Of a stretch of 64,000 nucleotides of DNA, positions 18,057 through 26,181 are shown one piece after another. A program made the translations under genes and the position numbers. The number at the start of each line of letters is the position of its first letter. Within the stretch, counting starts at the first letter, position 1. The notes beneath the pieces were generated by a model. It searched no databases. It saw nothing but the letters and a program-made list of their open reading frames with translations, and had not been told where the DNA came from. This DNA comes from Burkholderia sp. E7m39 (lineage in GTDB: Bacteria; Pseudomonadota; Gammaproteobacteria; Burkholderiales; Burkholderiaceae), in NCBI GenBank assembly GCA_001319865.1, contig BBSL01000309.1, positions 62,001-126,000 of the forward strand, in the 5' to 3' direction.

Positions 18057-18440
18057 CTATGCAGGTTCGGCTAAAAGTATGTGCGACATCCATTCAGACG
18101 CCGATGGCAGACGGCCAACGAGGGCGACTAGCTCCGAGTCTTCGGTGTTACGGGCCTCAACGCTGGAGCCGTTCAGGATCGCCGCCTGCAGATAGAACAG
18201 GAATGCGACAGCGTCTGGTCCATGCTCTTCGGCAACCGAACCAAGCGATTCGACTTCGTCGAGCAGTTCGCGTACGAACTGCGACGACAGGCCGGCGCGA
18301 CGCATGGTCACGATCGCATTGACCGCGACGTCTGCGCCGGCGCCAGGATTACCGTCCGGAATATCCGCATCGTCGATTGCCTTTGTATCAACCAGGCAAC
18401 GCATCACGTCGTCGAAAAAATCACTGCAGGAATACGTCAT
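18057..18440 (-). CDS. Hypothetical protein
   Basis: A 127-residue acidic helical protein starting MTYSCSDFFDDVMRCLVD, no domain recognised. The ATG at 18440 follows GGAGCAGATCG; an in-frame GTG/ATG region up to 18479 lacks a binding site. It has its own leader copy and its own terminator, so it is expressed as a single unit. Confidence 0.6.
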   Translation of the reverse strand: MTYSCSDFFDDVMRCLVDTKAIDDADIPDGNPGAGADVAVNAIVTMRRAGLSSQFVRELLDEVESLGSVAEEHGPDAVAFLFYLQAAILNGSSVEARNTEDSELVALVGRLPSASEWMSHILLAEPA

Positions 18441-18445
18441 CGATC

Positions 18446-18501
18446 TGCTCCAGAGAATAGTGTGAGCAAACCGCGCCAACCGGGCGGTTTGCCCCGTTGG
18501 G
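18446..18501 (-). promoter_or_regulatory. Three-strand RNA leader, copy 4
   Basis: In mRNA sense, helix A is CCAACGGGG/CCCGGTTGG with a bulge. Helix B is GCAAACC/GGTTTGC (perfect, 7 bp, extendable). Helix C is TGCTC/GAGCA over the ribosome binding site. The helix B bases differ completely from most other copies while pairing is kept. Confidence 0.7.
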
Positions 18502-18530
18502 AACGTGAATAGAAATGAAGGTTTGCGGTG

Positions 18531-18812
18531 TCAGGCGGAGTGAGCAACCTGCTGGCCCAGGACGATTGTCCCGCCGCGACCAACGTTGCTGCGAATCAGA
18601 CCGCGACGTGCTGCCTCACGAAACGCCGCATTCACCGTGTTAAGGTGGAAGCCAAGGTCGTCGGCAATCGCCCGCTGTGATGGCAGCCGGTCGCCGGGGC
18701 CGAAGATGCCGAGGCTAATCGCTTCTTCAATCTGGGCAGCGATCGCCAGATAGACACGCCCTCGCAGACGCGCGAAATCAGGACGCCAGCCCTGCTTCGG
18801 GTCCTTAAACAT
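18531..18812 (-). CDS. GntR-type winged-helix regulator, DNA-binding domain only
   Basis: A 93-residue protein containing a GntR winged helix-turn-helix: GDRLPSQRAIADDLGFHLNT followed by VNAAFREAARRGLIRSNVGRGG. The effector or aminotransferase domain of full GntR proteins is absent. Such short forms occur on plasmids and phages and bind DNA as regulators. Its ATG overlaps the stop of the small upstream gene (AATGTTTAA), indicating translational coupling. It could regulate the local operons; no operator was identified. Confidence 0.85.
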   Translation of the reverse strand: MFKDPKQGWRPDFARLRGRVYLAIAAQIEEAISLGIFGPGDRLPSQRAIADDLGFHLNTVNAAFREAARRGLIRSNVGRGGTIVLGQQVAHSA

Positions 18813-18975
18813 TGCTGTACCTCAAATGCCGGTCGAACGGCGACGGGTTTGCGCGTAAAGCTCGCGCGTCCACGCCATGGTTGCCCATTGCTGCAACGGA
18901 CTGCTGTTCCCAGAGCAAACAGGCAAGCGCCAGTAACGCTCCCATCACAGCCGCAGTTGCAATCTGCTTTTTCAT
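18805..18975 (-). CDS. Small exported or membrane-anchored peptide
   Basis: A 56-residue open frame, missed by length cut-offs. It starts MKKQIATAAVMGALLALACL, a signal-peptide-like basic N-terminus plus hydrophobic core, and continues with a short polar tail. AGAGGCG precedes the ATG at 18975. Its stop overlaps the GntR start codon by eight bases. No family recognised. Confidence 0.55.
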   Translation of the reverse strand: MKKQIATAAVMGALLALACLLWEQQSVAAMGNHGVDARALRANPSPFDRHLRYSNV

Positions 18976-18998
18976 GATCGCCTCTAAGTTTAAGCGAG

Positions 18999-19030
18999 AA
19001 GCCCCGACGCTCTGTCGAGGCTCGGGGCTT
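18999..19030 (-). terminator. Hairpin between the lipoprotein and small-peptide genes
   Basis: Perfect stem AAGCCCCGA/TCGGGGCTT (19022-19030 and 18999-19007) directly after the stop at 19036. It ends in CTTCTCGC rather than a T-run, so it may be a weak terminator or a processing site. GCCTC in its loop could also pair with the next gene's GAGGC. Confidence 0.5.
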
Positions 19031-19035
19031 TCGCG

Positions 19036-19242
19036 TCAGGAACAGGTTTTTGGACGCGCCGCCGGGAATACGAGCACGCGGCCATCCTTACAGAGAACGA
19101 AGTCGCCGGGCTCACCCTTCGGCTGCTGGACGACAATCGTAGGGACAGGCTTCGCCGTCTCGACCCGCGCCTGGGGTTGGGAGGAGCAGGCGCACAGCGA
19201 CGAACTGCCTGCAGCAATGAGCAGCATCAACAGGTTATTCAT
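19036..19242 (-). CDS. Small putative lipoprotein
   Basis: A 68-residue protein with signal peptide MNNLLMLLIAAGSSSLCAC and a lipobox-like LCAC, giving a mature part of about 48 residues ending in VLVFPAARPKTCS. The start at 19242 follows GAGG. The open frame extends to 19317 but lacks a signal there. Function unknown; it resembles small entry-exclusion-type lipoproteins only in size. Confidence 0.6.
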   Translation of the reverse strand: MNNLLMLLIAAGSSSLCACSSQPQARVETAKPVPTIVVQQPKGEPGDFVLCKDGRVLVFPAARPKTCS

Positions 19243-19268
19243 GGGAAAGACCTCACAGGGGCGGCCGG

Positions 19269-19454
19269 TTATGCGGCGCGCGATTCCAGGGGGATGCTGG
19301 CGTGAAGCGTCACCCACTTGCCGTCGACGAGAACGTCACGCATGAGCGTGCCATTCAGGACGTAGGTGTGAGTGGTGCCAACACGCGGCGTTGAGGCACG
19401 GACCGACACCGTGATGGCTTCGATACGTGCGTACATGTCCTGCGTCGATTTCAT
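19269..19454 (-). CDS. Small hypothetical protein
   Basis: A 61-residue protein starting MKSTQDMYARIEAITVSVRA, beta-rich and without a recognised domain. The ATG at 19454 follows GAGGAACGCA, so the longer frame up to 19526 is rejected. It lies 26 bases before the lipoprotein gene and is probably co-transcribed with it. Confidence 0.6.
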   Translation of the reverse strand: MKSTQDMYARIEAITVSVRASTPRVGTTHTYVLNGTLMRDVLVDGKWVTLHASIPLESRAA

Positions 19455-19460
19455 TGCGTT

Positions 19461-19513
19461 CCTCGTTGAAAAAAAGCGAGGGAGCGCCCCTGTGGGGTGC
19501 GGTCCCCACAGGG
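19461..19513 (-). promoter_or_regulatory. Three-strand RNA leader, copy 5
   Basis: In mRNA sense, helix A is CCCTGTGGGG/CCCCACAGGG (perfect, 10 bp) and helix C is CCTCG/CGAGG over the ribosome binding site. Helix B is weak here (GGGA/TCCC). Confidence 0.6.
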
Positions 19514-19529
19514 TTGAAAAATGCATCGT

Positions 19530-21851
19530 TCAGGCTGCGGCCAGGGCGGCAACATCGATCACGGCATCGGCTTCTGCGACAAGATCGGGCGTTTGCGAGA
19601 TGAAGAACTCGCGCTCGTACCCGCCCTGCCGCAACACTTCCCGCTTCATCCGCATGAACTGCAGCTTGCGCTGCGGATCGAGCGGACCATCGGACTCGTC
19701 ACTGAACAGGGACTGATACGGCTGACCTGCGTTGCTAGCCAGGTAAAGTGCGATACCTCGCGTCAGGCACTCGTTGATCCAGACCTTCTGGCCACCCGAC
19801 ATCACCGTGACTGCCTTGGTGCTGTCGTGATCGGCGTCGTGTACGAGGATTTCAAAACCCTCGCGCAGTTCGCCACTGGCCAGTGCGCGTTGAGTCTGGA
19901 TCTCGACCGTAAAGCGCATGCCGTAGCATGCGAGCAGCAGGTCGTTCACCATCTTCGTCAGCGCAGGTCCAGCATCGTCGATCGTCAGCGCAATCACGCC
20001 CTCGTTGCCGAGGCCCTTGGCAAGCAGCTTCCAGAGAGCGATCTCATCCGAAATGCGCTGGGCACGAGATTGCGTCGCGTCGAAGCCTGCAAGGTCGGTT
20101 GCGATGGTCTGCCGCTCAACCTCACGTGTAGCCTGGGAACGGATCAGGGATTCGATCCTGGCTTCGGCCGCGGTGATGGCTTCACGGCATTGCGACAGTT
20201 GCCGGTCAATATCAGCGATGGCGCCGGTCACATCGTCGACGCCGAGGCGTGCGACTTCCGTGTCAAGTTCCTTCGCTTCGTTCGCCAACTGCGATTGCTG
20301 CGCCTCCCGGCGTGCACGCAACGTTGCTTCCTCAGAGTCGAGCGCGGCCAGTTCTGCTGTGGCCTTGCTCAGTCCTTCGGTCGCGGCATCGAGCAGCGGC
20401 TTGCGCGCAGCCAGATCGACCGCCTTCTGCAGATCGCGGCGCGCAGTCGCAATCTGATCAGTGACCGATTTAAGCTCCGCACGTTTGCCCACAAGTTGCT
20501 GGACCTCGGGCGTGAGCTTTTCGACAGACTCGCGTTTCGCGCGGAACTCGGTACGAAGGTTCGTGAGCGAAATGCGTTGCTCGTGCACTTTCGTATCGGC
20601 CTCGCGCGCCTGCGCAAGCAGCGGGCAAGTGTTGTGCATCTCGTGGCCGGCACAGGGGACGGTTCCGATCACACTCGCCTGCTGCTCAAGGGCTTTCAGA
20701 AGCGTTGCCCGTGACGACCCTTCCGACTCCAGCCCTTTCAACCGGGACGAAGCCGACGTCAGTTCAAGCTGCTTTGCTTCGAGCACATCAATAACCGCCT
20801 GAATCGGCGCAATACGGGCTTCTTCCGCAGCGATGCGTGCCTGTGCGGCGTCGCGCGCGGCGGCGGCTCCCAGAATCGCGTCTCGCTGCGCGATCACAGC
20901 GTTGTGCTCCGTGACCGCAGCGCGCAACGAAGTGCGCCGCTGACCAAAACGGCGATCGTCAGCGGTCGCGTCAGTAGCGAGCGTTTGCAGCGCCGTGGCG
21001 ATTTGACTGCGCCGCGTTGCCAGTTCGCGTAACCGGGCCTGTGCGCTCGCATTCGTCTGTTTGGCCACAAGCAATGCGCGCTGGTCGGTCAGGGCGACAA
21101 CCTTGGCGTTCAGCGCTTCGCGGCTCTCGCGAGTTGACGCGACTGACTGACCATCGGAAGCGATTGCCTGATCGAGCTGTGCAAGCCGGTCACGTTTCGC
21201 GCCGAGCGCAACAAGTTGCTGTTGCGTCGCGTCCAGCGTGCGGCCAAGCACCTTCGCGACCTCGCTGGCTTGCGCCGACAGCGTACGAAGGTCGTCGATA
21301 TGCAGGAGTTCAGCCAGCAGCGCCTTGATCTCGCTCGCTCCATAGGAGGCAAGCGGACGTCGGTTCTGCGCCGAAAAAACGCTGGTAAAAAACGACTCCA
21401 GCGATCCGCACACCGATTCCACACACAGATCGTAGGTTTCAGCCTTGCCGTCAGAGACAGTGCCGCCGCCCGTCTGCATGGGTTGCCATTTGCCGTCCGC
21501 GTCGCGCCAGGCGAGAAAATACTCGGCCTTGCCAGTCTTGCCCGGCTTCCGGAACGCGAACGACGACCGGTAACGAACCCCGCCGTGCTCCCATTCGAAC
21601 TCCTTGAGCGCCTGCGCACCGTAGAGGTGATCCCAATAAGAGAAGCCATCCACGGACAGCTTCGTCGCGCGTGAGGGCATGATCCGGTACGGATGGAGGT
21701 TGTCCATGATGGTGGACTTCCCCGCCCCGTTCGGGCCCGTGAGCGCAATCAGACCGGTCGGCACCGATTCGAGATCGAGCGTGACGCTGTCGCGTTTCAT
21801 GCCGTCTCGCACACCGATGAATCCGGCGAGCGTCAGCGTCAGTGGGCGCAT
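19530..21851 (-). CDS. SbcC/Rad50-like SMC-type ATPase
   Basis: A 773-residue ATPase of the SbcC/Rad50 type, the partner of an SbcD/Mre11 nuclease in processing double-strand ends and hairpins. Walker A GPNGAGKST lies at residues 39-47. Two long coiled-coil arms flank a zinc-hook-like CAGHEMHNTC, and near the C-terminus are the ABC signature VMSGGQKVW and a Walker B-like region LFSDESDGPLD. It is shorter than E. coli SbcC (about 1050). GGAGGTG precedes the ATG at 21851, which overlaps the upstream gene by 13 bases. The SbcD-like gene lies at 22637-24019, separated by one unknown gene. Confidence 0.85.
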   Translation of the reverse strand: MRPLTLTLAGFIGVRDGMKRDSVTLDLESVPTGLIALTGPNGAGKSTIMDNLHPYRIMPSRATKLSVDGFSYWDHLYGAQALKEFEWEHGGVRYRSSFAFRKPGKTGKAEYFLAWRDADGKWQPMQTGGGTVSDGKAETYDLCVESVCGSLESFFTSVFSAQNRRPLASYGASEIKALLAELLHIDDLRTLSAQASEVAKVLGRTLDATQQQLVALGAKRDRLAQLDQAIASDGQSVASTRESREALNAKVVALTDQRALLVAKQTNASAQARLRELATRRSQIATALQTLATDATADDRRFGQRRTSLRAAVTEHNAVIAQRDAILGAAAARDAAQARIAAEEARIAPIQAVIDVLEAKQLELTSASSRLKGLESEGSSRATLLKALEQQASVIGTVPCAGHEMHNTCPLLAQAREADTKVHEQRISLTNLRTEFRAKRESVEKLTPEVQQLVGKRAELKSVTDQIATARRDLQKAVDLAARKPLLDAATEGLSKATAELAALDSEEATLRARREAQQSQLANEAKELDTEVARLGVDDVTGAIADIDRQLSQCREAITAAEARIESLIRSQATREVERQTIATDLAGFDATQSRAQRISDEIALWKLLAKGLGNEGVIALTIDDAGPALTKMVNDLLLACYGMRFTVEIQTQRALASGELREGFEILVHDADHDSTKAVTVMSGGQKVWINECLTRGIALYLASNAGQPYQSLFSDESDGPLDPQRKLQFMRMKREVLRQGGYEREFFISQTPDLVAEADAVIDVAALAAA

Positions 21852-22426
21852 GGCTGCACCTCCGGCGCGTCAAACAGATAGTCGGAAGGCAGCCACGGCG
21901 CGTCGTCGTCGCTGGAGAACATCCTGCCAACGACGGGGTCGGGCATTGCGGCACGCTTCGTCGCTTCCGCCTTTGCAGCTTCAGCCGCTTCAGCCGCCGC
22001 AGCAGCCTCGACAGCCCGCTTTTCAAGCGAGCCATCAACGGCCTCTTCGACGGTCTTGCAGACGCCAGCGTATTCGGAACTGGTGCGCCGGATCAGGCCG
22101 TCCCAGTTGTCCACGCCGGTCAGCGCGAGCAGCTCGCGCGGCCCCCACTGGCTCGCATATCCCGTCTCGAACGACCAGAGCAGGTTTTGCATCTGGATGT
22201 CAGGGACGACGGCCAGATCGGACTGGTCCACGTTGACGGCCGCAGCGAGGATGAGAAATCGCCCGGACTGGGCAATCACCGCACCGCGATGCTCGCCAAA
22301 CGGCGTGTGAAAAATGCCAGCGCTGAATCCGGCGTGGGCCGTGAGGACCTTGCCGATATCGCGTGGCGCGCGCTTTGCGCTGAAATGCCGGACCCATTGG
22401 GCGCCAGCAGGATAAAGACCAAACAT
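21839..22426 (-). CDS. Hypothetical protein between the SbcD-like and SbcC-like genes
   Basis: A 195-residue protein starting MFGLYPAGAQWVRHFSAKRA with a long alanine/glutamate-rich helix near residues 130-155. No known domain recognised. Its stop region overlaps the SbcC-like start, so the two are translationally coupled. Its position suggests a role with the SbcC-like ATPase. GGAG at a suitable distance supports the start at 22426. Confidence 0.65.
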   Translation of the reverse strand: MFGLYPAGAQWVRHFSAKRAPRDIGKVLTAHAGFSAGIFHTPFGEHRGAVIAQSGRFLILAAAVNVDQSDLAVVPDIQMQNLLWSFETGYASQWGPRELLALTGVDNWDGLIRRTSSEYAGVCKTVEEAVDGSLEKRAVEAAAAAEAAEAAKAEATKRAAMPDPVVGRMFSSDDDAPWLPSDYLFDAPEVQPCAH

Positions 22427-22430
22427 GATG

Positions 22431-22487
22431 ACACTCCACAGAAGATGGGGCGGAGTGCATCCCGGAAGGGATGAATCCCCGCCAGGG
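22431..22487 (-). promoter_or_regulatory. Three-strand RNA leader, copy 6 (before SbcC operon)
   Basis: In mRNA sense, helix A has outer CCC/GGG and inner GGGAT/ATCCC. Helix B is GGCGGGG/CTCCGCC with one G-U. Helix C is CACTCC/GGAGTG, with the ribosome binding site as its second strand. Confidence 0.7.
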
Positions 22488-22500
22488 TTAAAGACAAAAG

Positions 22501-22543
22501 ATGGATGCAGCGAACTGCGATCGATGCGTCAAAGACGCGGGTG
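22501..22543 (-). promoter_or_regulatory. Leader start hairpin and second hairpin
   Basis: On the minus strand CACCCGCGTC-TTT-GACGCATCGA (22521-22543) is followed by GATCGCAG-TTCG-CTGCATC and a T-rich stretch (CATCTTTTGTCTTT). It is the same arrangement as at 17852-17904 and 62866-62910. Confidence 0.6.
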
Positions 22544-22636
22544 AACCTTGTTTCGGTAGCGCACGTCGCAGCGAGCTACCGGAACACGGCTGTGTTCCGC
22601 GCGAGAGTGCCGTAATGGCCACTCCCGCTATGGCGG

Positions 22637-24019
22637 CTAAGCCGCAAACAGATCATCGTTGAGCCAGTCGAGCGTCGATGCTGCGGTAGCCGACTTCGCA
22701 GGTTGAGGCTCGGCGGCAGGTGCAGCGTCTTCCAGCGCCGGTGTTGATGCCGCCGGATGCGGCAGCACGACGGCGAGAGACGGCGACTGCGCCAGCGAGT
22801 CAATACGTTCCAGCACACCGGCGGCGATCGCTTCCGCGTCGCCCGAAGCGAGCAGCTGCAATCGCTCCTGCAGCGGGTCGGCTTCGACATTGGCCAGATC
22901 ACACCAGCGAGCAAGCTTGCCTTCGACCGTCGATTCCAGACTGATGCCCTGGGCACGGCTGCGCACGACAGGCAAGATCCGGGCTTCCACCTTGAGATCG
23001 GCCGCGCCCGCGAACAGCGCCTTGATCGCTTCGCGGTCAACAGCCTGACGATGCTCCTCGTCGATCTGCCAGCGCACCCGCACGAACTTGTCAGCGGCGT
23101 CCGACGCGATCTCTTCCAGCCGCGCCATGTCGGGCGGACCGTCGAAGTCGAGGCAGATCATCTGGCGTGACGGCGTGGGAACGAGCGTTGCCGTCGCGCT
23201 GCCCGGCTCAACATTCCAGGCGAGATAACCCTTATCGCCTTCCTCGCCGTAATGGAACCGCCCGATCGATCCGGGGTACGCGACGAGCCTGCTATCGCGC
23301 TCCCACTGCTGCTCCTTGTGGATATGACCCAGCATGAATCCATCGCATTCAGCTTCAAACAGCGCCGTCAGCGAGAACTCATGATCGAAGCCAGCCATCA
23401 CAACACCGTGCTCGGTCGTGCAGCCGTTGACCGTGCCATGCGATACGCCCACCGTCCGGATACCCGCAGCGCGAAGCTGTCTGTTCACCCGGCCTGCCGC
23501 CGCCAGAAATGCAGCAAGCACATCGCCCAGTCCCGTACCCGCCTCGAGCGCGCCAACGCTCGCGGCAAGCTGGCCCTTGTTGACCGTGGGAAGGCAGGTG
23601 AACACGACTTCGGGGTTCAGGTCGATGAACCGGTGCAGCTCGTCATCGGAGAACACGGGCCCTTTGGACGCCCAGAAGCGACCATCGATCAGCGCGACCT
23701 GAGAAACGCGGTCCGCTACGAAGATCTGATGCGTACCGCCCATGAGCGCGAAGTTGTCGAGCGTGCCCGGCGGCTCGTGCGAAAACGTGCCCTGAAGCAT
23801 GAGCACAGGCATTGCATTGGCCAGCCGGTGAACCTGTGTCGCCAGCGCATTCAGCGACGGCGCGTGTGCGTCAAGACGGTGGTCAGTCGAGTCGCCCGAG
23901 ATCACGCCGACCTCGGCGCCTCGCTCGATCGCATCGCTGACAGCGAAGCTGAAGCAACGATCCGATTCGATCAGGTTATCGGGCGCGTAATGCAGATCAG
24001 AGAAATGTGCGAGTTGCAA
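22637..24019 (-). CDS. SbcD/Mre11-like metallophosphoesterase
   Basis: A 460-residue calcineurin-like phosphoesterase, the probable nuclease partner of the SbcC-like protein. HFSDLHYAPDN provides Asp8 and His10, VISGDSTDH the GD motif, VGVSHGTVNG and FMLGHIHKEQQ the metal-binding histidines. The usual GNHD/E motif reads QGTFSHEPPG, so the Asn is replaced while the His is kept. The start is TTG at 24019, supported by GGAGG six bases upstream; no ATG fits. The last 130 residues are low-complexity and probably contact the ATPase. Confidence 0.8.
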   Translation of the reverse strand: MQLAHFSDLHYAPDNLIESDRCFSFAVSDAIERGAEVGVISGDSTDHRLDAHAPSLNALATQVHRLANAMPVLMLQGTFSHEPPGTLDNFALMGGTHQIFVADRVSQVALIDGRFWASKGPVFSDDELHRFIDLNPEVVFTCLPTVNKGQLAASVGALEAGTGLGDVLAAFLAAAGRVNRQLRAAGIRTVGVSHGTVNGCTTEHGVVMAGFDHEFSLTALFEAECDGFMLGHIHKEQQWERDSRLVAYPGSIGRFHYGEEGDKGYLAWNVEPGSATATLVPTPSRQMICLDFDGPPDMARLEEIASDAADKFVRVRWQIDEEHRQAVDREAIKALFAGAADLKVEARILPVVRSRAQGISLESTVEGKLARWCDLANVEADPLQERLQLLASGDAEAIAAGVLERIDSLAQSPSLAVVLPHPAASTPALEDAAPAAEPQPAKSATAASTLDWLNDDLFAA

Positions 24020-24041
24020 TTTCGCCTCCAGAAATAAAAAT

Positions 24042-24059
24042 GGCCGCCCGAGGGCAGCC
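24042..24059 (-). terminator. Intrinsic terminator of the NADAR gene
   Basis: Minus-strand stem GGCTGCCC/GGGCGGCC followed by ATTTTTATTT, lying between the NADAR stop and the SbcD-like start. Confidence 0.7.
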
Positions 24060-24097
24060 TGGATGGAATTGACGTCCTGACGGACGCGTAGAAATTG

Positions 24098-24583
24098 TTA
24101 CGACGTTGTGAGCGTGTCCCTCACTTTCATGAGCGCGATGCCCAGGAGGTTTAAGCCACGCCACGACGATTCGTTGACTATGTGCGGACTGCTTACGCCA
24201 AGGCCCACGCCCCAGATGCGATCGTACGGACTGGCCTCAATTAGCACTGTGGGTGCCGTTGCGAGCAGCGCAGCGCGCAAATCTGCGTTTTGCGAAAACT
24301 TCTCGCGGCAGCCGACATAGACGATCGATTCGCGGCGAGCGACCCAGGTAGCCTCGGTGAAGCCAGCGACCTCGCGCCCGAGACGCTTCTGCGTCCTCGG
24401 GTCTGAAGCCGCAAGAATCTCCGCAGCAGCCGACTCGTCACCGAAAAGCTTTGCTTTGGCATACATCATGAACTGCTCGACGCATGAGAAAGTGACGCCC
24501 CTGTATGTGAAACGACACGGATGCCAATTGCTCAAAACATCGTCCGCGCCGAAAAACGCGGTGTAATGCCCGATCCTTCGCAT
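24098..24583 (-). CDS. NADAR-family protein (YbiA-like, DUF1768)
   Basis: A 161-residue NADAR protein. FFGADDVLSNWHPCRFTYRG, CVEQFMMYAKAKLF, REKFSQNADLRAALL and DRIWGVGLG are typical landmarks. Family knowledge: YbiA cleaves the N-glycosidic bond of riboflavin intermediates, and other NADAR proteins remove ADP-ribose from guanine in DNA as antitoxins to DarT-type toxins. No DarT-like gene is visible next to it. Its place between the SbcD-like gene and a DpdA-like region makes a nucleic-acid role plausible. GGAG precedes the ATG. Confidence 0.85.
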   Translation of the reverse strand: MRRIGHYTAFFGADDVLSNWHPCRFTYRGVTFSCVEQFMMYAKAKLFGDESAAAEILAASDPRTQKRLGREVAGFTEATWVARRESIVYVGCREKFSQNADLRAALLATAPTVLIEASPYDRIWGVGLGVSSPHIVNESSWRGLNLLGIALMKVRDTLTTS

Positions 24584-24717
24584 TGGGCGATCTCCGACAA
24601 CGTGAAAGAGAGTGGCCGTTGTTGACGGCGTGGATTTCGATGCGCGGGATGCGCTGTCGAAACGATTTGAGCAAACGCAGGCTTGCTGAAATGGTCTCGA
24701 TGATGAGTAGAAGAAAA

Positions 24718-24735
24718 CCAGCCCCGAAGGGCTGG
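24718..24735 (-). terminator. Intrinsic terminator of the gene at 24760
   Basis: Minus-strand stem CCAGCCC-TTCG-GGGCTGG (a UUCG tetraloop) followed by TTTTCTTCT. Confidence 0.85.
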
Positions 24736-24759
24736 CACTGCATTAGAGGATTACGAAAG

Positions 24760-26181
24760 TCAGTCCAGAAACGTCGGCTGCCTGGCCGCGTCGATCTCAC
24801 GATCGAGCGCGGCGGGGTCAGTCAACGCCTTGACCAGTCTTTCGTTCATGCGATCGACGTCAGCCACTCGCTCAGCCCAGCCGCGCCCTAACATTGTGTG
24901 CGCGTATATCCGGAAATCCTGCTTCCGGTCATCCGCGCTCAGGCCCAACCGCTGAAGCAGGTCAGACATGCGCTCACGCTTGTCGGCCAGCGACTCGGGC
25001 GCTTCGCCTTCGCTGCTGCCGTGAACCGATAGAACGTGCTGCAGGAGCGGACCGCTAGCAGGCGCCGTATCCGCCGGATGCCCGGACTCGTGTCGCGACG
25101 GCGACTCTGCCGGTTGCGTCAAGGCAACCGCCGGCGATGCGCCACCAGCTTTTGAGACCTCGTCGGATTGCGCTACCAGCTCGCCCGACTGCTCTACGAT
25201 GTTGGCGATCGGAACCACGTTGCCGCTGGCTTCGATCAAGGCAACCGCCTGATTTGCGGCGTCGAGCGCCGGGACAGCGTCCTCGGCTGCGTCGAGCAGC
25301 GCACCGATATCGATATCCGCATCGAGTACAGTAAGCATCTGCGGCGTGCGTACTGCCTCGCCGTGCTCGTTGATCCGCGTGATATCAAACTCCCGCTTCG
25401 TGATCCAGAATCGCGTACCCGTTAGCTTGCCTCGCGCAAGCTGTACGGTCTGCATCGCCGAGTACGCCTTCTGCAGCACATAGATCGAGTTGGTCGGCAG
25501 TTCGATGAGCCCAAGACCCCTGATGTCTGGCACGGCAAAGATGAAACTCGCCGACAGATTGCATTGACGCGCCTGATACTGCGGACACTGTTCAGGGTCG
25601 CAGATGCCATCGTGAATCGCCTCATCCTGACGGCGGATCACGGTGCGGCCGCCGAAGTGCCGAACGGCACGCTGCGCACGCTGATCGCGGGCGACCTTCG
25701 CATACGTCATGCAGTACCGGATGCCGTCACGCTCATACTGTGACCAGAACTTCCGGCCATTCGTACCGTAGACGGTCATCTGATTCGGCAGATTCTGCAT
25801 CCAGTCGTTGAACGCAAACAGCACCGGGAAGCGATACAGCTTGAGCCCATCGCCGCGATCTTCGCCGTAGAGCTTCAGGATCTCGTCGGCTACATCGGGA
25901 TTGGTGAAGTCCGACCGGCGACAGGTGAAATACGGCGTGTTCCTCGGCGCGAGCGCATTTTTCAGGTTGCATTTCGTTTCGAGCGCCATCGCGATCGCAT
26001 CGAACGACTCACCTGCCGAGACCATGCTGTCGTAAAGCTCAACTGCACGAGGATTGCCGCGTGCTCTCGAAGTGAGAACCTTGATGCCCGGGCGGATGTG
26101 CCCAATCACCGGCGGACGCAAGGCCCGCTCTTCAACGACGCTGCGAACAGGGCCGTTGACCAGATTGACTACTGCGTTCAT
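24760..26181 (-). CDS. Unknown protein with Cys motif, distantly like phage recombination directionality factors
   Basis: A 473-residue protein. The N-terminal half carries RNTPYFTCRRSDFTNPDV, FNDWMQNLPNQMTVYG, a cysteine motif CDPEQCPQYQARQCNL and GLIELPTNSIYVLQKAYSA. This resembles the phage Gp3-like recombination directionality family, whose members control integrases; that similarity is only a visual impression. The C-terminal third is low-complexity, ending in a helical domain around LADKRERMSDLLQRLG. Its ATG overlaps the stop of the small upstream gene (ATGA). Confidence 0.6.
   Translation of the reverse strand: MNAVVNLVNGPVRSVVEERALRPPVIGHIRPGIKVLTSRARGNPRAVELYDSMVSAGESFDAIAMALETKCNLKNALAPRNTPYFTCRRSDFTNPDVADEILKLYGEDRGDGLKLYRFPVLFAFNDWMQNLPNQMTVYGTNGRKFWSQYERDGIRYCMTYAKVARDQRAQRAVRHFGGRTVIRRQDEAIHDGICDPEQCPQYQARQCNLSASFIFAVPDIRGLGLIELPTNSIYVLQKAYSAMQTVQLARGKLTGTRFWITKREFDITRINEHGEAVRTPQMLTVLDADIDIGALLDAAEDAVPALDAANQAVALIEASGNVVPIANIVEQSGELVAQSDEVSKAGGASPAVALTQPAESPSRHESGHPADTAPASGPLLQHVLSVHGSSEGEAPESLADKRERMSDLLQRLGLSADDRKQDFRIYAHTMLGRGWAERVADVDRMNERLVKALTDPAALDREIDAARQPTFLD

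Noticed and set aside
19521-20714. A 397-codon plus-strand open frame opposite the SbcC-like gene
   Set aside because: It lies wholly within the SbcC-like coding sequence, has no ribosome binding site and no recognisable domain; it is a shadow of high-GC codon use.
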